Shown here: in pieces, positions 1 to 8,576 of the stretch | How the letters are laid out: every line of letters starts with the position of its first letter | Position numbering within the stretch: position 1 is the first letter of the stretch | Source of the DNA: Lachnospiraceae bacterium C7 | GTDB taxonomy: Bacteria; Bacillota; Clostridia; Lachnospirales; Lachnospiraceae | Assembly: GCA_900113385.1 (NCBI GenBank) | Contig: FOPE01000009.1 | Coordinates: 1-64,000, forward strand | Direction: 5' to 3' | Length of the DNA: 64,000 nucleotides | Notes under the pieces: generated by a model | What the model was told of the DNA's origin: nothing | Database searches by the model: none | Seen by the model: only the letters and a program-made list of their open reading frames with translations | Position numbers and translations under genes: made by a program

Positions 1-59
1 ACTAAATGCTCCCCAATCCATAAATTTCCCGCCTTCCCCAAGAACCAGAACTCAAAAAT

Positions 60-98
60 TTACGTGTAAAATTTAAAAAATCGAAAATTTCCACGTAA
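60..98. repeat. Palindromic repeat element, copy 1
   Basis: Two 15-base arms (60-74 and 84-98) beginning TTACGTGTAAAATTT face each other across a 9-base spacer. The right arm carries a few mismatches. The same arrangement recurs at 248-286, so this is a dispersed element and not a one-off hairpin. No T-run follows, so it is not an obvious terminator. Confidence 0.7.
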
Positions 99-247
99 GC
101 GAATTGGATTTTGGAAACTAAAAATTGAAAAAGTGTTAAGAATACCGTGCTTTTCAAGTTTTAAATTGATTATTGCAGCAGGAAAGTGGCTAAATATAAT
201 GATTTGGCAGCCATTTAGTTCCCCAAAAGCCTCTACACATCAAAACG

Positions 248-286
248 TTACGTGTAAAATTTCCAAAAATGAAATTTTACACGTAA
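248..286. repeat. Palindromic repeat element, copy 2
   Basis: Perfect 15-base inverted repeat: TTACGTGTAAAATTT at 248-262 and its exact complement at 272-286, with a 9-base spacer. It shares arm sequence and spacer length with copy 1 at 60-98. The flanks are also alike (an ATTTAG/CTAAATG-CCCC block lies upstream of each copy), which suggests a duplicated unit of about 190 bases. Confidence 0.75.
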
Positions 287-698
287 AAATCCAGGTCCCG
301 GTATAAAAAAGGCAGTGGAAGAAGGGACAAAACGTTTCGAGGGCTCGAAAATACCCATTATCGTGTCGTCCACCAGTCGCCCCCACCATGAACATGTGCT
401 CAGTGATAAAATTAAGTAAACAATAAAATCCTAATGAAGCTTATACGCATGACCAAAACGGTGGCGCTAGCAACCGAATAAAAATCTGAACAAAAAATCC
501 GAATAAATAATTTAAATAAAAAACCGAATAAAGTATTTGAGTTGAGATTTATGTTGGATTTTGATAAAATAGAAAGGCGATTTTTGACTTTAAATTAATG
601 AAAAGATAACAGTCGTGACATAAAATTAGTGACAAATGAGAGTTACTGTTGTTAGTTAAGTCGTATAATTTTTACAATTGTATATAAGGAGAAATATT

Positions 699-2036
699 AT
701 GAACATTGAAAATGAAAGGAAAGCAAATCCTTGGGCATTATTGCCAATAGCCGTTTTCTTACTTTTATATTTAGGAAATGGTATTTATTTTGAATACATA
801 CATCCGCTAAAAGGACAGATGGGATTTTATGTAGTTTCAGTAGTTTTAGCGTTTAGTATATCATTGGCAGTGGCATTTGCCCAAAACAGAAAATATTCGT
901 TTGAAGACAAAATACATATTTGTGCACAAGGCATAGGTGATGACAATATAGTAACGATGCTTTTTATATTTATACTTGCAGGAGCTTTTAGTGGAATTGC
1001 ATCAGGAGCAGGTGGAGCAACTAGCACAGCCAACATGTTACTTAATGTAATTCCACATAATTTTGAAGTGCCAGGATTGTTTTTGATTGCGTGTTTGATT
1101 TCTATGGCCATGGGAACTAGCGTAGGTTCTATAACAGTTTTAGTACCTATTGCAGTAGCTATTTCAGCTAATGGATCCTTGTCTTTAGCATTATGTGTAG
1201 GAGCTGTAATTGGCGGTTCTATGTTTGGCGATAATTTATCATTTATATCAGACACAACAATTGCCGCAACTAAGACACAGGGCGTAGCAATGAAGGATAA
1301 ATTTAGAACAAATATTAAAGTATCGCTTCCAGCTGCAATAGTGACATTTATAATTCTTACAGTATATTCACTAATGAATAAAGGCGAATTAATAGGAAAA
1401 TTTGATTTTAATATTTGGCAAGCATTACCATATTTTATAGTTCTTTTATTATCTATCATAGGTTTAAACGTATTTATTGTACTTAGTATAGGAATTGTTT
1501 TATTTGGTTTCGTTGGTATCTTAACAGGTTCTTTGAATTATGTTACTTCATTAACATCTATTGGTAATGGAATTTCAGGCATGTTTGAGACCATGATTGT
1601 AACTATTTTAGTTGCATCTGTAACTGCACTTATACGTAGCAATGGTGGTTTTGAGGCTATTCTAGAATTTATCAAAAAAAGAGCAAAATCTAGAGTCGGC
1701 GGTATGACAGGAATCGCTTTTTTAACTGGATTTATGGATATTGCAACAGCCAATAATACAGTTGCTATTGTGGTGGCAGCTCCTATTGCAAAAGAAATCG
1801 GAGAAGAATATGGCGTTGAGCCAAAAAAAGTAGCATCACTTTTAGATGTGAGTTCTTGCATTATGCAGGGAATTATTCCTTATGGTGCTCAACTTTTGGT
1901 GGCATCAAGTATTGCCAAAATTCCAAGTTTTAATTTTATACCATATTTAATTTATCCATTTGTATTAGTTGTATTTGTAATTATTTCTATTTTGTTTGAT
2001 GGAAAAAGTAAGTATGCCTTAGAAGAGTGTGAGTAA
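699..2036 (+). CDS. nhaC: NhaC-family Na+/H+ antiporter
   Basis: Predicted inner-membrane exchanger of 445 residues that would move sodium out in exchange for protons. The protein is almost entirely hydrophobic, with about eleven to twelve membrane segments. The stretch MFGDNLSFISDTTIAAT (about residues 180-196), followed by a polar KTQG..MKDKFR loop, is the hallmark I recognise for the NhaC family. I start at the ATG at 699, which has AAGGAG a few bases upstream; an in-frame TTG at 678 lacks a ribosome site. It stands alone, so substrate preference cannot be judged from neighbours; a malate/lactate exchanger of the same superfamily is the main alternative. Confidence 0.85.
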   Translation: MNIENERKANPWALLPIAVFLLLYLGNGIYFEYIHPLKGQMGFYVVSVVLAFSISLAVAFAQNRKYSFEDKIHICAQGIGDDNIVTMLFIFILAGAFSGIASGAGGATSTANMLLNVIPHNFEVPGLFLIACLISMAMGTSVGSITVLVPIAVAISANGSLSLALCVGAVIGGSMFGDNLSFISDTTIAATKTQGVAMKDKFRTNIKVSLPAAIVTFIILTVYSLMNKGELIGKFDFNIWQALPYFIVLLLSIIGLNVFIVLSIGIVLFGFVGILTGSLNYVTSLTSIGNGISGMFETMIVTILVASVTALIRSNGGFEAILEFIKKRAKSRVGGMTGIAFLTGFMDIATANNTVAIVVAAPIAKEIGEEYGVEPKKVASLLDVSSCIMQGIIPYGAQLLVASSIAKIPSFNFIPYLIYPFVLVVFVIISILFDGKSKYALEECE

Positions 2037-2128
2037 AGTTGAGAATAAATTAATTTTTATTATTTAAATAAAAAGAAAAGCCGATATAAACAACAAGTGT
2101 TAGAGACAATTATATAATAAGCAATTAA

Positions 2129-2182
2129 TTGACAAATATCCACTAATTGTGTACTATCAATATATAAAAAATTGTGCACAAT
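2129..2182 (+). promoter_or_regulatory. trxA-ohrR promoter and palindromic operator candidate
   Basis: TTGACA (2129-2134), 17-base spacer, TACTAT (2152-2157) make a strong sigma-A promoter. A perfect 12-base palindrome, ATTGTGCACAAT (2171-2182), lies just past the expected start point near 2164. AATTGT half-sites are typical of OhrR-type operators, so this could be the autoregulatory site of the downstream repressor. Confidence 0.6.
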
Positions 2183-2201
2183 CATTTTAAGGAGGATCCT
2201 A

Positions 2202-2513
2202 ATGAAAGAGATAAAAGTTACAAGTAAAAACTTTGAAGAAGAAATTTTAAAATCAGATGTACCAGTTATCGTAGACTTTTGGGCAAGTTGGTGTGGACCA
2301 TGCAAAATGTTAAGTCCTATTCTTTCTGAAATTGCCTCAGAGGATCACGAAGGATTTAAAATCGGAAAATTAAATGTAGACGAAGAACCTGATTTAGCTC
2401 AAAAGTATCAGATTACTAATATTCCATGTCTAGTAGTTATCGAAAACGGACAGGAAGTTAGAAGATCTGTTGGTCTTATTTCAAAAGAGCAGGTTCTTGA
2501 GCTTGTAAAATAA
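2202..2513 (+). CDS. trxA: Thioredoxin
   Basis: Small cytosolic disulfide reductase of 103 residues, normal length for thioredoxin. It shows FWASWCGPCKM with the WCGPC redox pair at residues 30-34 and the conserved cis-proline loop (NIPCLVV), where Cys takes the usual Thr place after Pro. The start at 2202 follows AAGGAGG; the open frame runs further upstream but has no ribosome site there. It is the first gene of a two-gene unit with an OhrR-type regulator 25 bases downstream, pointing to a role in thiol or peroxide stress. Its likely electron donor is the reductase at 9858. Confidence 0.93.
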   Translation: MKEIKVTSKNFEEEILKSDVPVIVDFWASWCGPCKMLSPILSEIASEDHEGFKIGKLNVDEEPDLAQKYQITNIPCLVVIENGQEVRRSVGLISKEQVLELVK

Positions 2514-2538
2514 TCAAACACAGGGAGGATTTTTATAG

Positions 2539-2973
2539 ATGAGTGATAAATACGAATCTCTTAAACTAGAAAATCAGTTGTGTTTCCCACTTTACGCATG
2601 CTCTAAAGAAATCGTTAGACGTTATAAACCATATTTGGAGAAAATTAATCTGACTTATACACAGTATCTGACAATGATGGTTTTATGGGAGCAACATACA
2701 TTAAATGTAAAAAAGCTCGGAGAATGCCTATTTTTAGATTCAGGTACCCTTACACCTGTTCTAAAGAAGTTGGAAGCAAAAGGATTAGTTAGTAGAGTTA
2801 GATCTAAAAAAGATGAAAGATCTTTAGATGTTTCAATTACTGAAGAAGGAATGAAACTTAGAGAAGAAGCCTTAGATGTTCCAGAAGGGATGAAGGCTTG
2901 CATTAATTTGAATCCAGAGGAATCAAAGATTTTGTATAAAATTTTGTATCAAATCTTAGGCGATATGAATTGA
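2539..2973 (+). CDS. ohrR: OhrR-type MarR-family redox repressor
   Basis: DNA-binding repressor of 144 residues that would release its operator when a reactive cysteine is oxidised by organic peroxide. The N-terminus LKLENQLCFPLYA matches the OhrR pattern with the sensing cysteine at position 15, and Tyr29 and Tyr40, which hold that cysteine in the Bacillus protein, are both present. The winged helix follows (LDSGTLTPVLKKLEAKGLV, then the wing with KDERSLDV). An extra Cys21 could allow a second disulfide. It is co-transcribed with trxA and no ohr peroxidase gene is adjacent, so thioredoxin itself may be the regulated output. Ribosome site GGGAGG; stop followed by a strong terminator. Confidence 0.88.
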   Translation: MSDKYESLKLENQLCFPLYACSKEIVRRYKPYLEKINLTYTQYLTMMVLWEQHTLNVKKLGECLFLDSGTLTPVLKKLEAKGLVSRVRSKKDERSLDVSITEEGMKLREEALDVPEGMKACINLNPEESKILYKILYQILGDMN

Positions 2974-2992
2974 TAACGTAAATAAAAAGAAA

Positions 2993-3038
2993 AAGAATGG
3001 AAGCAACTATTTATTAGGTGCTTCCATTCTTTTATATT
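2993..3038. terminator. Bidirectional terminator
   Basis: Perfect 13-base stem (2993-3005 with 3019-3031, AAGAATGGAAGCA arm) followed by TTTATATTT on the plus strand and preceded by an A-rich run that becomes a T-run on the minus strand. It can end both trxA-ohrR and the convergent GGDEF-EAL gene. Confidence 0.85.
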
Positions 3039-3078
3039 TCATAATAGATTATTCTAGTATTTACTCCACTCGCTTCCT

Positions 3079-3123
3079 AGCAAGAAACTCGTTTTTCAGT
3101 AAGAAACTCGCTTTCTAGCAGCA
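3079..3123. repeat. Short direct repeats
   Basis: AAGAAACTCG occurs twice about 20 bases apart, flanked by related TAGCA/AGTA/AGCA units, giving a degenerate repeat with a period near 20. No function is apparent. Confidence 0.4.
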
Positions 3124-3132
3124 AATTCAAAT

Positions 3133-5445
3133 CTATTTTAAAAAATTTGTTTCAAATTCATCTACAGGTTTTGGTTTTGAAAAATAGAAACCTTGGAACA
3201 AGGAACATCCCATTTTTGAAAGGAAAGTTATTTGTTCTTTAACTTCTATACCTTCTGTTATAATTGTGATACCTAGTTGGTTGGCAAGGCCAATTAAGTC
3301 ATTTAAGATACGCTCACTATTATCAGGATTTCTTGTTTCATAAAGGAATGACATGTCTAGTTTTAATACATCTATAGGCAAGTTGTGGAGAATATTTAAA
3401 GTAGTGTAGCCAGTGCCAAAATTGTCAATTTCGATAATAAATCCATCATCTTTTAGCTTTTGTACAATAGCAATTTTGCGGTCTATATCATGCATAAGAA
3501 CAGTTTCAGTAATCTCTAAACGTAAATCACAAGGAGATAAATCATATTTTTTTATTAATCTTATAAATTCTTCATGAACATCTAAAAAATAAAAATCCAT
3601 TGGAGAAATATTTAAAGAAAGATACATGTTTTCTCCGGATTGGCTCTTCATATTTTGTTTTTTCCATTTTGAAAGGAGAGCACAGGCGTGTTCCCACATG
3701 TATTGGTCAAGCTGAATAATTAAACCATTTTTTTCTAAGATAGGAATAAACTGGTTTGGGTACAAAAGTCCCTTTATAGGGTGGTCCCAACGGACTAGAA
3801 CCTCAGCTCCTACAACGGCATTGTCTTTATTAATAAGTGGCTGCAAAAACAAAAGAAGTTCTTCGTTGCTAATGGCTTCGTTAATGCTAGAAATTACTTC
3901 TCGTTCCCACAAGAGTTTTCGATTAAGTCGTTCGCTATAATTTGAAATTTGAAGTTTATAGTTATTATGTAAATCTTCAATAGCATGAACTGCATTATCA
4001 TACATAAGTGCAATTGGAATTCGGTCATCGGATATTTCAAAAACACCAATGTGATATACGATAGGGTAGTATATTTTTTTATAAGTCTTAGAAACTTTAT
4101 CAAAAAGCTCATATATATAATCACGATGGTAGTCAGTTTTTTTAATTAAAATTCCAAATTTGTTACTGCTTATTCGTCCATATAAAATTTTATGATTATT
4201 ATGAAGCTCTTTTAAAGCGGCGGCTGTTACAAAAAGTACATCATCACCTATTCTTGGGCCAAAAACATCATTAATAAGTTTAAATTCATTTATTGAAACA
4301 ACAACTGCAAGATAGCGATATTGTGGAAATTCTTCGAGCTGACGACGAACTAGAGTATAAAAGTGGTTTTTATTATATATTCCAGTTACAGCATCATGTT
4401 TAGCAAGATATCGCTCTTTTTCAAGGGTATCAATAGTTTCAGTAGTGTCTATAATTTGATAATATGAACCTACTCTAATATTGTTGGCGTTATATATATT
4501 TCTATAGGCGATTTCTAAATGCATAGTTTTTGAATCGAATTCACCATTATAAAAACAAGTGAAATCACCTAAATCAGTATCTAAGTCAGGATTATTCAAC
4601 CATTTTTTTAAGAGAGGTTGACATTTATAATATTCATCATCACTTTTTATATTAAAAAGTTTTTTCGCAGAATTATTTAATAAAATATAATTATGGTCAA
4701 TGTCACAAAAGACAAGAGCACTATTTATATTGGAAACGATTTGAGATAACATACCGTCTAACAAGCGTTTTGGAACATACTCTAATGTAAAATAAAAGAC
4801 CAGAATAGCACAAATTGAATAGCATATTAAGGAGATAGAATTATGTTCGTTGTTGAAGAAATGTAAGGCATCTCCAGCTATTGCTGCTAACATACAAATG
4901 TTGATAAAAATATATTTTTGTAAATATGCAATTGGAGTATGGAAAAGTTTGTAAAATAAAATTCCAAGGGAAAAAATAAAAAGCGTAAGTGAAACAGCAA
5001 GATGATATGTAAATCCCCAATATGTAGTCATAACAAGGTGCCCTTGGGAAACAGAAATTCCTTTTGAAGTACATACATAAACGTGATGATAGATTGGATT
5101 TATTAAGATAGAAAAACAATCCAAAATTACAAGGGCCGAAAAAACTACATTCAAAGGCATGAACTTAAAATTAAGTCGAGTATACTTAATAGAAAAGTTA
5201 AGTAGCAAAAATAAAGCTACATCCATTGTAATAAAATACAAGGAATAAGCTATAGAACGCCCAAGAACTGTAGGGTAGGTCATGAATATGAAATTACCAA
5301 CGTGGAGAAACAGCACAGAAGTAAGTAATAAACGCACATTTTTTGCAGTTGGTTTTTTTATAAGGAAAGTTTTTATAAAACACAAAATTAATAGTATTGC
5401 GGATATAAGTAGCAGTACTTCTTTTATTTTTTCCAAAGGGTTCAC
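3133..5445 (-). CDS. Membrane GGDEF-EAL protein with degenerate GGDEF
   Basis: Predicted c-di-GMP signalling protein of 770 residues. Order: about seven membrane helices (1-220), a PAS-like segment (about 225-340), a GGDEF-like domain (about 345-500) and an EAL domain (about 520-765). The GGDEF active loop reads RISSNKF in place of RxGGDEF, so cyclase activity is very unlikely. The EAL domain keeps many phosphodiesterase residues (EVL for EAL, LNISP, LEITET, KLD, TEGIE, QGFYFSKP) but has IDNFGTGY where DDFGTGY is usual, changing one metal-binding Asp to Asn. It may be a weak phosphodiesterase or a c-di-GMP sensor. The start is GTG with no clear ribosome site, so the N-terminus is uncertain. 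Confidence 0.82.
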   Translation of the reverse strand: MNPLEKIKEVLLLISAILLILCFIKTFLIKKPTAKNVRLLLTSVLFLHVGNFIFMTYPTVLGRSIAYSLYFITMDVALFLLLNFSIKYTRLNFKFMPLNVVFSALVILDCFSILINPIYHHVYVCTSKGISVSQGHLVMTTYWGFTYHLAVSLTLFIFSLGILFYKLFHTPIAYLQKYIFINICMLAAIAGDALHFFNNEHNSISLICYSICAILVFYFTLEYVPKRLLDGMLSQIVSNINSALVFCDIDHNYILLNNSAKKLFNIKSDDEYYKCQPLLKKWLNNPDLDTDLGDFTCFYNGEFDSKTMHLEIAYRNIYNANNIRVGSYYQIIDTTETIDTLEKERYLAKHDAVTGIYNKNHFYTLVRRQLEEFPQYRYLAVVVSINEFKLINDVFGPRIGDDVLFVTAAALKELHNNHKILYGRISSNKFGILIKKTDYHRDYIYELFDKVSKTYKKIYYPIVYHIGVFEISDDRIPIALMYDNAVHAIEDLHNNYKLQISNYSERLNRKLLWEREVISSINEAISNEELLLFLQPLINKDNAVVGAEVLVRWDHPIKGLLYPNQFIPILEKNGLIIQLDQYMWEHACALLSKWKKQNMKSQSGENMYLSLNISPMDFYFLDVHEEFIRLIKKYDLSPCDLRLEITETVLMHDIDRKIAIVQKLKDDGFIIEIDNFGTGYTTLNILHNLPIDVLKLDMSFLYETRNPDNSERILNDLIGLANQLGITIITEGIEVKEQITFLSKMGCSLFQGFYFSKPKPVDEFETNFLK

Positions 5446-5608
5446 CTACAATCGTAATATTTAAAAAGATAGTTGAAAGAAAAATTAAGGTAAAAAATAA
5501 TATCTTTTCATAGATATTGTCGGCTATTTTATTAAATAAATATATAAAATCTAAAAAAAATATAAAAATTATGATAAAATAATAACAATTGGGTATAAAG
5601 GAGAAGTA

Positions 5609-5830
5609 TTGTCTTTTTCAAGAAAAGATTATGGAGTTGAAACTACTAGGGGAATTGAGATTAAATTTGATTTCTCCATAACTTTTTTAGCTGAGCTTGT
5701 AGGATCAAAAAGAGAAACAATCTCTAGAATTGTTAAACATCTTTCGAAGGAAGGTTATATATTTGTTGAACATAACACATGGTATGTAAAAAAACTTGAA
5801 GATATAAGAGAATTTGTGCACAAAAAATAA
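5609..5830 (+). CDS. Stand-alone Crp/Fnr-type winged helix, probably truncated
   Basis: A 73-residue product that matches only the C-terminal DNA-binding domain of Crp/Fnr regulators: RKDYGVET near the start, then the helix-turn-helix FLAELVGSKRETISRIVKHL and a wing (KEGYIFVEHNTW). The roughly 150-residue effector-binding domain is absent, and the upstream sequence is too AT-rich to encode it. A TTG start follows AAAGGAGAAG, so it could still be translated. It sits directly before the asr cluster, next to a CRP-like palindrome at 5890. It could be a remnant of the asr regulator or a minimal DNA-binding protein. Confidence 0.65.
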   Translation: MSFSRKDYGVETTRGIEIKFDFSITFLAELVGSKRETISRIVKHLSKEGYIFVEHNTWYVKKLEDIREFVHKK

Positions 5831-5889
5831 AAGGTAAAAATGTGCAATTTTAACGAAAATGACAACTAAATGATAATTTGACTCAATAT

Positions 5890-5932
5890 CGTGATTATGC
5901 TCACGGTCTCTCCATTCGATATATGATATGTT
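5890..5932 (+). promoter_or_regulatory. CRP/FNR-like operator and asr promoter candidate
   Basis: CGTGA-N6-TCACG (5890-5905) is a symmetric 5-6-5 site like those bound by Crp/Fnr proteins. A possible -10 box TATGTT (5927-5932) has no matching -35 box; if used, the palindrome would be centred at about -41.5, the class II activator position. The alignment is suggestive only. Confidence 0.55.
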
Positions 5933-5960
5933 AAATAAAATATTAATGGAGGGAAATTAT

Positions 5961-6727
5961 ATGTATAAGGATGAGTTTGAAAACGTATCAAATGCAGCAA
6001 AAACAAAAGTGAATTTTTTGAAAAGTAATTTTTGTGGTTATTTATTACATTCTGTTTTAGCAGGAATGTATATAGGTTTTGGTATTTTGCTAATCTTTAC
6101 AATTGGCGGAATGTTAAATGGTTCGCCAGCAACAAAGGTCGTTATGGGAGCATCATTTGGAGTTGCTCTTAGTCTTGTAGTTATCGGAGGAGCAGAACTT
6201 TTTACCGGTAATAATCTAGTCATGTCGGCAGGTTTATTCAATAAAAAATTAAATTAAGTGATGCAATTTATCTTTGGATAGTATGCTGGATTGGAAATGC
6301 TATAGGTTCAGTTTTATTAGCAGTGTTATATAAACTTTCAGGTTTAGGAACAGGTGCAGTTGCAAAGTTTATGGCGAACGGAGCATATGCAAAAATGTCA
6401 GCAACACCAGTGGAATTATTAGTAAGAGGTATTTTATGTAATATTCTAGTATGTCTTGCAGTTTGGTGTGGATTTAGAACAAAAAGTGATAGTGCAAAAT
6501 TAATTATGATTTTCTGGTGTTTATTTGCATTTATTACTACAGGATTTGAGCATAGTATTGCCAATATGACTTTATTGACAATAGGTTTATTAACACCAGA
6601 AGGTACAGGAGTGACACTAGGTGGATGGTTCTACAATTTAGGATTAGTAACTGTAGGAAATATGATTGGTGGAATTATTTTTGTGGCAGTACCTTACATG
6701 ATAGGTTCAAGAAATAGGGAGGCATAA
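5961..6727 (+). pseudogene. Frameshifted formate/nitrite-family channel (HS- channel type)
   Basis: The two frames together make a normal-length FNT-family membrane channel of about 255 residues. The N-terminal part (5961-6257) ends at TAA after NKKLN, while the adjoining frame continues with KLSDAIYLWIVCWIGNAIG and runs to 6727. The break falls at an A6 tract (6243-6248); one extra A would restore KKIKLSD and a single open frame. FNT motifs are seen on both sides (GGAELFTGNN; GFEHSIANM). Just upstream of asrABC this is likely the hydrosulfide channel described next to asr in Clostridioides difficile, which would export sulfide. A real mutation, transcript slippage or a base-calling error cannot be told apart here. 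Confidence 0.78.
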
Positions 6728-6732
6728 AATAC

Positions 6733-7764
6733 ATGGGATACAAATTAAACGAGAGAGAGTTTAATCAATTACTTGGCGAATTATCTGAAAAATATTTGAT
6801 ATATGCACCTAAAGTTTTTGTGGGAAAAGGTAGATTTTCAGATACTGATTGTATAAGATATGACAAAGTAAAAAATGTAGAAGATATGGAGTTATCTTTG
6901 AAATCACAATATTCTTTTAAAGAAGTATTAAATCCAGTTTCAGAGACATTATTTTATTTTACAGAAGACTCAGTAAAGGAAGCTGATATGCCTAGAAATA
7001 AAGGGGCTATTATCTTCCTTAGAAGCTGTGATCTTCATGCTGTTGAAAGAATGGATGAAATGTATCTAAATAATGGACCAAAGGATTATTACTATAAAAG
7101 ATTAAGAGATAACATTCATTTTGTATTGATTGGATGTAGCAAAGCTTTTGATTCGTGCTTTTGTGTAGATATGGGAACTAACAAATCTGACAATTATGAC
7201 ATTGGATTGAATGTAAGAGAAGATGGATACGAATTAGATGTAAAATGGGACGAGGCCAAAGATATTTTAGGAAAAATGGCCAAAGAGAATTCGCTTAAAG
7301 AGGAAGACGTTACAGTGGATTTTGTTAAAGAAACAACTACAAGAGTATCAATTCCAAAAAATCTTTCATATGATGTATCAAAGAGCAAAATTTGGGAAGA
7401 ATATGCAGGACGTTGCATTAACTGCGGAAGATGCAATTTTGTATGTCCTACATGTACATGTTTTACAATGCAGGACGTATATTACGATGCAAATGGAAAA
7501 GTAGGTGAGCGTCGTAGAGTTTGGGCTTCATGTATGGTTGATGGATATACCGATGTAGCAGGTGGCGGTAGCTATCGTAAAAATAATGGCGAAAGAATGA
7601 GATTTAAAACATTACATAAAGCCTTAGATTATCGCAACAGAACTGGCTACAATATGTGCGTAGGTTGCGGACGTTGTGATGATATTTGTCCTGAGTATAT
7701 CTCTTTTTCAAATATTTTAAACAAACTTGATACAGCAATGAAGGAGGTGTCAGCAAATGGCTAA
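6733..7764 (+). CDS. asrA: Anaerobic sulfite reductase subunit A
   Basis: Iron-sulfur electron-transfer subunit of 343 residues in the cytosolic AsrABC complex, which reduces sulfite to sulfide with NADH. Two ferredoxin-type cysteine clusters are visible in the C-terminal third: CINCGRCNFVCP (about 231-242) and CVGCGRCDDICP (about 312-323), each fit to bind a 4Fe-4S centre. An RSCD segment in the N-terminal half is typical of the family. It starts six bases after the FNT channel stop, behind GGGAGG, and its end overlaps asrB by 8 bases, so the operon is translationally coupled. Confidence 0.93.
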   Translation: MGYKLNEREFNQLLGELSEKYLIYAPKVFVGKGRFSDTDCIRYDKVKNVEDMELSLKSQYSFKEVLNPVSETLFYFTEDSVKEADMPRNKGAIIFLRSCDLHAVERMDEMYLNNGPKDYYYKRLRDNIHFVLIGCSKAFDSCFCVDMGTNKSDNYDIGLNVREDGYELDVKWDEAKDILGKMAKENSLKEEDVTVDFVKETTTRVSIPKNLSYDVSKSKIWEEYAGRCINCGRCNFVCPTCTCFTMQDVYYDANGKVGERRRVWASCMVDGYTDVAGGGSYRKNNGERMRFKTLHKALDYRNRTGYNMCVGCGRCDDICPEYISFSNILNKLDTAMKEVSANG

Positions 7765-8563
7765 AGAAGTGACTAAAAATGAATACGTCCCTTTTCTTTC
7801 AGAAATTAAAGAAGTAATTAAACATACAGATATTGAATATACATTTCGAATGACATATGAAGGAGATGTAAAGCCTGGACAGTTTTTTGAAGTGTCTATT
7901 CCAAAATATGGCGAGGCACCAATTTCAGTTTCAGGTATTAAAGACGGATTAATCGATCTTACAATTAGACGAGTAGGTAAGGTTACTAATGAAGTGTTTG
8001 AACATTATGAAGGAGATAAACTTTTTTTACGTGGACCTTATGGAAATGGTTTTGATGTAGAAGAGTATAAAGATAAAGAACTTGTAGTAGTTGCCGGTGG
8101 TACGGGAGTTTCACCAGTTAGAGGTGTTATCCAATATTTTGCAGACCATGACAATCAGCGAAAAGACATGACAATTATTACAGGATTTAAATCAGATAAA
8201 GATATTTTATTTAAAAAAGATTTTGAGTATTGGCGTCAAAAAATGAATGTTATTTTAACATTAGACGCAGGTATAGAGACTAAGGATCACAAGATTGGTC
8301 TAGTAACACAGTATATTCCTGACTTAAAACTTGCAGATGTAGAAAAGGCTGTGGCAATAGTTGTAGGACCACCTGCAATGATGCGTTTTTCAGTGAAGGC
8401 ACTTTTAGAAAGAGGATTTAAAGAGGAAAATATTTGGATTTCACAAGAAAGAAAAATGTGCTGTGGCATTGGAAAATGTGGACATTGCCGAATTGGAGAT
8501 AAGTATGTCTGCCTAGATGGCCCTGTATTTAATTACACACAAGGTAAGAATCTAGTGGATTAA
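7757..8563 (+). CDS. asrB: Anaerobic sulfite reductase subunit B
   Basis: FAD- and NAD-binding reductase subunit of 268 residues that passes electrons from NADH to the other Asr subunits. Layout follows the ferredoxin-NADP reductase fold: FAD-binding barrel (GQFFEVSIP, LTIRRVG, RGPYGNGF), nucleotide-binding domain (VVAGGTGVSPVRGV, GPPAMM), then a C-terminal CCGIGKCGHC...C cluster (about 234-253) for a 2Fe-2S centre, as in dihydroorotate dehydrogenase subunit PyrK. Start ATG lies inside the asrA end behind GGAGGTG. No anomaly seen. Confidence 0.93.
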   Translation: MAKEVTKNEYVPFLSEIKEVIKHTDIEYTFRMTYEGDVKPGQFFEVSIPKYGEAPISVSGIKDGLIDLTIRRVGKVTNEVFEHYEGDKLFLRGPYGNGFDVEEYKDKELVVVAGGTGVSPVRGVIQYFADHDNQRKDMTIITGFKSDKDILFKKDFEYWRQKMNVILTLDAGIETKDHKIGLVTQYIPDLKLADVEKAVAIVVGPPAMMRFSVKALLERGFKEENIWISQERKMCCGIGKCGHCRIGDKYVCLDGPVFNYTQGKNLVD

Positions 8564-8576
8564 GGAGGGAAATGTA

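Larger units (their letters stand above)
1..698. other. Non-coding left-end region
   Basis: I see no credible gene here on either strand. The stretch holds two copies of a palindromic repeat (listed separately), a short perfect inverted repeat (TTTCGAG-GG-CTCGAAA, 335-350) and three loose copies of CCGAATAAA between about 473 and 533. A patch near 335-400 is richer in G+C than its surroundings, which may mark the edge of something older, but it encodes no recognisable protein. Confidence 0.6.

Noticed and set aside
827-1459. Minus-strand open frame of 210 codons inside the antiporter gene
   Set aside because: It is the mirror of a conserved membrane-protein gene, with no ribosome site and no family features.
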